NCBI GenBank assembly: GCA_050735975.1
Contig: JBOHVS010000056.1
Location: 1 to 20,630 of the forward strand
Source of the DNA: DATMBL01 sp050735975
GTDB lineage: Bacteria > Desulfobacterota > Binatia > UBA9968
DNA length: 20,630 bases
Reading direction: 5' to 3'
Each line of letters begins with the position of its first letter. The stretch's first letter is position 1. Under the pieces are notes generated by a model. That model was not told where the DNA came from. It saw nothing but the letters and a program-made list of their open reading frames with translations, and made no database searches. Below are positions 9,201 to 15,500 of this stretch, piece after piece. A program made the position numbers and the translations under genes.

Positions 9201-10159
9201 TCGATGAGCTGGAAAATCTGGACGCAAAGCCATGGGAAGTTCAGATGACTCGTGAAGAGATCGTCCGCCTCTCACCTGAGACGCTCGCATTTCTCGAGTA
9301 CCGAACTCGGCGTGATCAGGAGATCGTGCGCAAAATGTACGCGGGAAGGCCAACGCTGGGAGATACCGGTCCGGGAAACTGGGGAACCCGTCTATTGAGT
9401 TGGCGGGCGCACGAAGCAATCTACAACGCGGCTGAAGACAAAGACCTTTTTACTGATCCCCGGAATGGAAAGCTATACACGCCCGAATCTGTTCTCGCGT
9501 TCGAGCCAGCAAATTACGGCGAAGCCATAGAGTTAATGCGCAAAAAGGGATTTTGGCCCGTCTTCGAAGGCAAGCATGTGGAGCAGTACGTGGTTGGCCT
9601 TAAGCCAATCCGCTGGTGGATTTCGATAGAGCAGGCGAAACAGAAGTACGGAAAAGAGCCGCGCACCGAGCCTACACTCGTGTTCCGTGAAACGGCTAGC
9701 AATACAAACGAGCGAACCTGCATTGCCGCTGTGCTTCCGGTGCAATCAGTCGGCGCTCACACGCTAACTGGAGTCCTGACTGAGCACGTAGATTCTGAGA
9801 AGGCCGCTGTGGTTCTCAATTCGTTCTGTTTCGACTACGGTCTGCGGTTACGAACCGCTGGCACCCACGTGAGCTTCACCTATATTCTCCCTATGGCCGT
9901 ACCGCCGGCCGACGTCGTAAATCGCCTACCTGTGATTGATACACGCTTCACGTGGTCGGAGTCCATTGATCACGTTGCCGACAACGAATCCCTATGGCCC
10001 GCGCTATGGGAAGCCAATAAGGCTGTTGCTGGAGCATACGGACTTAGCCAGGCTGACCTCGCACACATTCTTAATACCTTCCCGGGCTTCGCCCATAAGC
10101 GAAAGAAATTCCACGCTTTTCTTGTTGCTAAAGTTGAGCAGCTCAAACGCTTGCGTTAG
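6254..10159 (+). CDS. N6-adenine DNA methyltransferase, DISARM DrmMI-like
   Basis: A 1301-residue protein with an Eco57I/PglX-type gamma-class methyltransferase core. Motif X is GSYYTPTEIVNY near 515, the SAM-binding motif I is DLACGSAHF at 552-560, YGVDLNPAAVQLAQ is motif II, CGNSLLGS follows, and the catalytic motif IV is NPPW at 812-815. It probably methylates adenine in host DNA so the system spares self. About 500 residues precede the core. I see no clear PD-(D/E)XK motif there, so a methylase-only role is favoured over a type IIG enzyme. A highly acidic stretch at 463-486 separates the two parts. The C-terminal third (from about 8930), expected to hold target recognition, is visibly less GC-rich than the core, as if exchanged. 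Its start lies two bases after the helicase stop, so translation is probably coupled. BREX PglX is an alternative, but no PglZ or BrxC is present. Confidence 0.87.
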   Translation: MALASIHNRRGFFSDYWLGTLLSGRGRDGARVTPAQARRTIDRLRRMLDAVGGVDTPDLTHFRERFARPVMEEILGFSLRENAQEPRLRPLTTGNATDGIFVAGVHLVPENEALDASRTRRALEGALETWRVDYGFVLTPEVLRLVRRPGLGARGAALDVNLAVLAEHEDTESLLVLHRLLLAQNFVPREDGKRPIDLLESESRRHSAKVSEDLKQAVFEAAERIVGGFLNDVRSRPEVFSSPPTVAQLRDAGFLALYRVLFILYAEARDERLIRHQFYQKNYSLDGIVWRLLRAPIENLPANRHGIWAHLLALFRIFNEGIAPHLPELENIPPRGGRLFSEETPEGRLLNRLQLDDRTTAAVLLALATAHPRRGVGRERVSFRELDIEHLGNVYQGLLEYEPEEARETLIGCRVAGREFVLSPPELVRLAESKSLGVAGDAAIVEGTEAAAIHPDAALDDAVNEDDEEEDTDEENGDDEEEAEKGVKKGATLKLTRRLEAGDFFFKPGSARKASGSYYTPTEIVNYLVREALAPLVKDKSAAEIERLRVIDLACGSAHFLVGAARFLGGHLFEAYRREANGDLPAAFYPDRKLSVEVRARWEEEGPAWCKRRIVEHCLYGVDLNPAAVQLAQVALWVESLAGDRPLSFFAHHIRCGNSLLGSSLSNYDRPPHPKLGKASDRRTIGLFEAELKKRLEAALEERKLIDAPLPPEVRADTPDEYAYKEDRLRRAEAATETARLLLDLRSAAAFLPSIWAAFPSLMSSTDLKSDARSQAWWEEFDRVRNRERFFHWELEYPEVFADGGFDCVLGNPPWDKVLPSKIEFYGQHDVLIRAYKGNELDRRIDELHAQYPSLAHEFAAYRERATTVAQILRNGGDFPLAEARSQAAHEEVAKYFLDRAISLVKKGGAVGFLVPSVFYNGDGWVGIRRYLVNEATIERFYGFENRKKIFNIHSSYKFVCLVARKDGANKGAFKAAFMRHDLDELENLDAKPWEVQMTREEIVRLSPETLAFLEYRTRRDQEIVRKMYAGRPTLGDTGPGNWGTRLLSWRAHEAIYNAAEDKDLFTDPRNGKLYTPESVLAFEPANYGEAIELMRKKGFWPVFEGKHVEQYVVGLKPIRWWISIEQAKQKYGKEPRTEPTLVFRETASNTNERTCIAAVLPVQSVGAHTLTGVLTEHVDSEKAAVVLNSFCFDYGLRLRTAGTHVSFTYILPMAVPPADVVNRLPVIDTRFTWSESIDHVADNESLWPALWEANKAVAGAYGLSQADLAHILNTFPGFAHKRKKFHAFLVAKVEQLKRLR

Positions 10160-10246
10160 CTCATTCGCAAGACTATCTTGCATTTATAGCTTTGCAATGT
10201 TATACGTAGAATCGCTGCGGCCTAGCCGCGATTGCCGCAAGTAGTT

Positions 10247-10870
10247 ATGACCAGGTCAAAGCGCATGACAATGCAAAACCCATTGGCACGAGCCTCCGAA
10301 ATTTCGAACTGGATCGACAGTTCTATCCACGGCATTGAGATTCCTTCCGGCGACCGTGAGGCCATGGCCGGTGCACTATTCGATCAGGTTCACGAGCACC
10401 ATAAGGCGATCCTGTTGCTCCTCAAAAATTTATTTGTGGGGTCAGCTTTTTCACTTGTTCGCCCAACGCTAGAAACCTTCGTCCGCGGAGTGTGGCTCTG
10501 GCGTTGCGCGTCGGACGGTGAAGTCGTGAGCTTTGCAAGAGACAATATAGGTGGAAAGTCCTTTGGCACCATTATTGAGGAAATTGAGGCCAAACCCGGT
10601 TGGGATGTCGGAGTACTCTCGAAGGTCAAAAAGGAGGCTTGGAGTGCAATGTGCAGCTATGCTCACGGGGGCTACCTCCAAGCTGTACGCCGAGTGATCC
10701 CGGATGAGATACGACCTAACTATACGGAAGGAGAGATTCTGGAGGTAATCAATTCTTCAACTGCCATAGCGCTACTCGCTGCGTCGGAAATCTTTTCAAT
10801 GGCGCAACGCAAGGACCTACTCGAAGCGGTCCTAGAACAAATGCGCGGTGTCGCTCTGGCCTCGGAGTAA
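10247..10870 (+). CDS. Unrecognised 207-residue protein within the defence operon
   Basis: I do not recognise this protein with certainty. It is largely helical and soluble, with no signal peptide. A central block LVRPTLETFVRGVWLW, then SYAHGGYLQAVRR around residue 145, resembles small uncharacterised families (DUF6988- or DUF5677-like) whose members carry conserved Arg and His residues. Those families are sometimes compared with HEPN RNases, but I cannot show a canonical RxxxxH motif. The start is uncertain: TTG at 10232 and ATGs at 10247, 10265 and 10271 are in frame, none with a strong ribosome site. I chose the first ATG. It follows the methyltransferase by 87 bases and precedes the HTH-peptidase gene by 32. 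Its base use is less GC-rich than the helicase genes and similar to the end of the methyltransferase gene, suggesting separate acquisition. It may be an effector, an accessory subunit or a passenger. Confidence 0.75.
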   Translation: MTRSKRMTMQNPLARASEISNWIDSSIHGIEIPSGDREAMAGALFDQVHEHHKAILLLLKNLFVGSAFSLVRPTLETFVRGVWLWRCASDGEVVSFARDNIGGKSFGTIIEEIEAKPGWDVGVLSKVKKEAWSAMCSYAHGGYLQAVRRVIPDEIRPNYTEGEILEVINSSTAIALLAASEIFSMAQRKDLLEAVLEQMRGVALASE

Positions 10871-10902
10871 ATGGAGGTCAGCTTAAAGCACGGGAAGGTT
10901 CC

Positions 10903-12027
10903 ATGAATAGTCTAAACGAACTTATCGGACGGCGACTGAAGTACGCCCGTGAAAAGCTTGGGCTTACGCAGGCCGAGTTCTCTCGGCGCCTCGGTTTTAA
11001 GGATCGCCAGACTCTGGCGGCAATCGAGGCGGGCCAGCGGAAGGTGACAGCGGAGGAGTTAGTGCGCGCCGTTGAGGTGCTGAAAGTTGACCTAGAGTTT
11101 TTCACAGACGGGTTTCGCTTAATAGGCGAAGGACAATTCTCCTGGCGGGCGGCAAGAGAGACGACAGAGAATCTTCTCACCGAGTTCGAGGAGCGTGCCG
11201 GGCGGTGGGTTGCTACTTATCGCCGGCTCGGCGAGATCCAGGGCGTCAAGACCACCGTTCTTCAGCCACATCTCGCACTTACCGAGCGCAGCTCGTTCGA
11301 GGAAGCCGCAATGGCAGGCGAAGCTCTCGGCATGGAATGGAACCTTGGCGATAAACCGGCGCTTGCGCTCGAGCGCGCCATCGAGACCAACATGGGAGCG
11401 CTCGTGCTCTACGTCGATGCTCCGAAAGGAATCTCGGGCGCTGCGTGCCAACTTCCGGGTTTGAACACTATCCTGATCAATCGCCTAGAGCTGGAGGGCC
11501 GGCGCAATTACGATCTAGCGCATGAGGCTTTTCACTTGCTCACCTGGGAGCAGATGCCGCCCGAACACAAAGAGCTGACTGAAACCAATCACCGAGGAAA
11601 GGGACGACATAAGCGTGTAGAACAGCTTGCCGATAACTTCGCGGCCGCGCTGCTCATGCCTGAACGCGCGCTTGTGCCTCTGTGGAGGGCCCGAAACGAG
11701 CAGGACATCCATGTCTGGCTGAACCGGACTGCGTCCGAATTCCTGGTGAGCGCGAAGGCGCTCAAATGGCGGCTCATCAACCTCGGGTGGCTAACGAAAG
11801 CGGATCTCCTCGACATCAGCGAAGCGAAGTTGACCGCAAACGGTCGTCCCAGGGAAGAGCAACAGACACCGCGCCTCTTTGGGGAAACATTTGTGCGACG
11901 TCTGCACGTTGCGCTGGCGAAGGGCCAATTGTCGGTCCGGCGCGCAGCGAGACTTCTCGAACTCACCATCGAAGGCCTGGAGCAGCTTTTCCGTGGTTAT
12001 CAACTCCCCGTTCCGTTCGATCTGTGA
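10903..12027 (+). CDS. XRE-type HTH regulator fused to ImmA/IrrE zinc metallopeptidase
   Basis: A 374-residue two-domain protein. Residues about 5-62 form an XRE helix-turn-helix (LKYAREKLGLTQAEFSRRLG, then TLAAIEAGQRKVTAEEL). The second half is an ImmA/IrrE (COG2856-like) peptidase with zinc ligands His207 and His211 and catalytic Glu208 in HEAFH, and Glu240 in VEQLADNFAAALLMP as likely third ligand. Peptidases of this family cleave repressors (ImmA on ImmR, IrrE on DdrO). HTH-fused members can also act as antitoxin-like regulators beside PIN proteins. The ATG at 10903 has a good ribosome site (GGGAAGG). The next gene, a PIN protein, begins nine bases after this stop, so a regulator/effector pair is likely. 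Whether it represses the operon, neutralises the PIN protein or senses phage is not shown by sequence. Confidence 0.9.
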   Translation: MNSLNELIGRRLKYAREKLGLTQAEFSRRLGFKDRQTLAAIEAGQRKVTAEELVRAVEVLKVDLEFFTDGFRLIGEGQFSWRAARETTENLLTEFEERAGRWVATYRRLGEIQGVKTTVLQPHLALTERSSFEEAAMAGEALGMEWNLGDKPALALERAIETNMGALVLYVDAPKGISGAACQLPGLNTILINRLELEGRRNYDLAHEAFHLLTWEQMPPEHKELTETNHRGKGRHKRVEQLADNFAAALLMPERALVPLWRARNEQDIHVWLNRTASEFLVSAKALKWRLINLGWLTKADLLDISEAKLTANGRPREEQQTPRLFGETFVRRLHVALAKGQLSVRRAARLLELTIEGLEQLFRGYQLPVPFDL

Positions 12028-12036
12028 GGCCACAGC

Positions 12037-12540
12037 GTGCAGCGCGGACAGGTGATTCTGGTGGATACAAATGTCATCATTGAAGCCTTCCGTACCCGTT
12101 GCTGGAACGCCATAACAACCCATTTCTCGATCCAGACTGTCGCGACATGTTGTGAGGAGGCACTGACAGGCGATCCGCTGCGGCCGGGTTATGTGACCGT
12201 TGATGCAGCCCAACTCAACAAGGGCCTCCGTGAGCGGCACGGCGTATCTACCGGCCAGCGCGCAGCTCTCATCGCCCGCCTTGCCGACCCGGATACACTC
12301 GATGCGGGTGAACGTGATCTGCTTGCGCATGCTGTCGGACGTTCTGATGACTGGCTCGCGAGCTGCGCCGACCGGGCTGCGGTCAACACTGCTCTGGAAA
12401 TCGGTCTGGAAGAACGGTTCGTTTCTCTCGGCGCGCTGGCACGCGCGGCGGGAGCAAGGCCTGCGCTCAAGTACCATTTCACGGACCCGTGGTTAAGCGA
12501 GGTCCGGACTACTTATAAGCTCGACCGAGGCCTCAGATGA
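12037..12540 (+). CDS. PIN-domain ribonuclease-like protein
   Basis: A 167-residue protein opening QVILVDTNVIIEAF, the classic first strand of a PIN domain with acidic Asp10. Other likely metal-binding acids are Glu40 or Glu41, Glu92/Asp94 in LDAGERDLLAHA and Asp112 in CADRAAVN. PIN proteins are metal-dependent RNases, often toxins that cut tRNA or mRNA. The start is a GTG supported by a GAGG ribosome site (12026-12029) and by the position of the first strand. The gene begins nine bases after the HTH-peptidase gene and overlaps the following helicase gene by four bases (ATGA), so all three are probably translated as a unit. It is slightly longer than typical VapC and resembles the pairing of DUF4411 PIN proteins with HTH-ImmA partners, although it does not look like DUF4411 itself. 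An abortive-infection effector is plausible but unproven. Confidence 0.82.
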   Translation: MQRGQVILVDTNVIIEAFRTRCWNAITTHFSIQTVATCCEEALTGDPLRPGYVTVDAAQLNKGLRERHGVSTGQRAALIARLADPDTLDAGERDLLAHAVGRSDDWLASCADRAAVNTALEIGLEERFVSLGALARAAGARPALKYHFTDPWLSEVRTTYKLDRGLR

Positions 12541-15500
12541 CGCGCTTTTCCGTCAACGAAAGCGTGCGGCACCTGATCGAGCAGTACCGGAGCTTTATCA
12601 AAAGCTCCTATCGTCTCGCTGATCCGGCGTTGCGCGCGCAGTTCGAAGGGCACGTGGATCGCGCCGAGGTTCTCGTCAAGGGACCTTATGTAACGCTCGC
12701 CCGCGATTTTGCCGAAGGGCAAACGCTCTCGGAGATTCTCGCGTCGGGATGTGGGCACCCCGAGCTGGCGGGCTTAAATTGGCCGTTCAGAAATGCGTCT
12801 TTATATGCTCACCAGGAAGACGCGCTGCGCGGCGTCGAGGCGGGGCGCAACGTAATCGTCAAAACCGGCACGGGCAGCGGCAAGACCGAAGCATTTCTCC
12901 TTTCTGTTCTTTCTGGTGTGCTGCGCTTAAAGGAGCAGGGCGTTCAGGGGACCAAGGCGATCCTGCTTTATCCAATGAACGCACTGGCAAATGACCAGCT
13001 GCTTCGCCTGCGCGAACTGTTTCGCGACTCGCAAACGGGCATTACCTTTTCTCTCTATACGGGCGAGAGCGAAACCGTGGCTCAGGCTCTCGGCGAACCT
13101 CTTGCAGGTCATGAGCTGACCCGGCGCGAGGAGATCCGGCGGAATCCGCCGGATGTGATCCTCACTAATTATAAGCAGCTCGAGTTCCTTCTGGTGCGGA
13201 AGGCCGACCGGGCCCTTTTCACTCCGGCGCTTCGCTACGTGGTGCTCGACGAGATCCACAGCTATCGCGGCGCGCTTGCCACCGAGCTTGCATGCCTGTT
13301 GCGGCGCCTCAAGGCGCGGTGCGGCGTTGAGAAAGGCTTCATGCGAGCGATCGGAACCTCTGCCACGGTCTCGCAAGACGCCGGCGGTGATGCTGCGCTT
13401 GCGCGATTTGCAACGGATCTCTTCGACGAGCCGTTCGACATTGGCGATATAATCGGCGAGCGCTACCGCGAGAAGCCCGCTCCCAGGTCCACCTATGAAC
13501 CACCGCTCATCGACCTTTCGGAAGCGGAGTTCCGATATTTTACGCAAATGGACGAAGCGAGCTTGGTGCGGCTTGCGGAGAAGCTCTGCGGACGCAAAGC
13601 ATCAGACAGTCTCTCGACGCACGAGAAGTTGCAGACGCTTTTGCCCGGCAACCTGTTCGTTAGCGCCGTACTATCGGCAACGGAGTTCCCGCGCACGCTG
13701 GAAGAAATCGCCGCGGCGCTTTGCGACAGGCTTCCCTATTGCCGGGATGCCTCGACGGAAACGATCACGCGGCTGGTGGAAGCTTATCTGCTCCTCGGCA
13801 GCTACGGAGACGACAAAGAGCCGCCGCTGCTTCGGCCAAAATTGCACACCTTTTTTCACGGTGTCTACGACGTTGGTCTCTGCATGAATCCCGCCTGCCG
13901 CAAGCTCGCAACCGACGGGTCCGACTCGTGCCGGCACTGCGGCAGCGCCGTGCGCCCGGCAGTTTTGTGTCGCACCTGTGGCCAGGACTTTGTCAAAGTT
14001 CGCTTCGACCCCGATCATTCGGAGCAAACCGAAGCCAACGATGACTTTTTGAGTGATGAAAATTCAGCCTTCATCACGCCGGTCCTCCTCGGCGAACGCG
14101 CCGACACAGACGAAAACGACGACGACAATGATGCAGAAGAAAATGAGCCGCCGCGAATCCGGCGTCGGCAGACCGCTGCGGAAAAAAGGTTGAAACAAGA
14201 GCACGTGGACCATGTGCGGGGGCGGGTGTTCGAAACAGAACCGGACGGCGTGCCCAAGGAGAATCTAAGCCTACAGCATGTGCTGCGCGGGCGCGGCACG
14301 ACCTGTCCCGTTTGCAACAGTCGCTATACGCGCGGCGACGTGCTTACGTTACTGCGTACCGGCGTGGCGTCGAGTGTTTCAGTGCTCGGCACCCATCATC
14401 TGGACCGAGTCCCTGAAGACGAACGGAAGCTTCTCATCTTTGCCGACAACCGACAGGACGCAGCGCACCAGGCCGGCTACATGAGCGATCGGCACCGCCA
14501 GTTCGCGCTTCGCCACGCCATCGAGGCGGCGGTCAGCGAAGCCGGTCCCATCGGGATCGCGCTGCAGGATTTGCCCAATCGCGTGCGCGAGATCTTTCAA
14601 AAAATCGGCCTCGTGAAACGCAATCTTACCCGTGATGAAGAGGCATCCTGGCGGCGCACTCTTGAATATGAAATCGCCGCCGAATTCTGCCGGGCAACCC
14701 AGCAGCGGATTGCGCTCGAAAACCTCGCGCTGGTCGAGGTTCAATACGAGTTTCTCGACCGACTCGTCGCGGATACCCGATTCGTTAAGTGCTGCCGCCG
14801 AGCCGGTTTCAATGTCGACAAAGGCAGGTTGCTTATGCGCGCGATGCTCGATTTTATGCGCCGCAGGCGCGCGGTGTCTTTCGATTTCTACCAGTCTTTC
14901 CTCGATCCGAAGAAGACACCGTGGAGTTGGCTTACGGGCGAGCCTTACAACCTTTCTATTGCGGAACATGAGCGGGGCGCGATCTGTTTCATGATGGATC
15001 GGCCCGAGGCGCTCCGAAGTAAGGCGGTGTCCGGAATTAAGCTTGAGCCGCTGGTGAAGGACACGGAGCGCGGCGTCACGGGGGGAATCGCCAGACTTAT
15101 TTGCGACAAAGCGGCACTCGGCTCAGTCATCGGCGAAGAATGGATACGGCGCGTGGTCGAGTTGCTGCGCGAATACGAGATAGTGGAATCTCCGCCGGTT
15201 TTGCCGGAAAAAGTACGCAAGCATTTGCGGGGCCAGCGGCCGCTGCAAATCGCCAAACGAGTCGTTCGGCTCCTGAAGGCTGAGAACGGTTGGCGTTGCC
15301 GCAAGTGTTCGATCTGGCGGCCATACCGCGCTGATGTCTGCCTAGCCTCCACGGCCTGTTCCGGCCATGATGCGGATATTCAGCCGAGTATCGCCGAAAG
15401 CGATGCTTATTATGTCCAACTCTATACCGCCGACCGGCCGCGCCGGCTCCGAGCTCTGGAACACACCGCCCAAATTGACCAGGACACCAGGGCCAAACGC

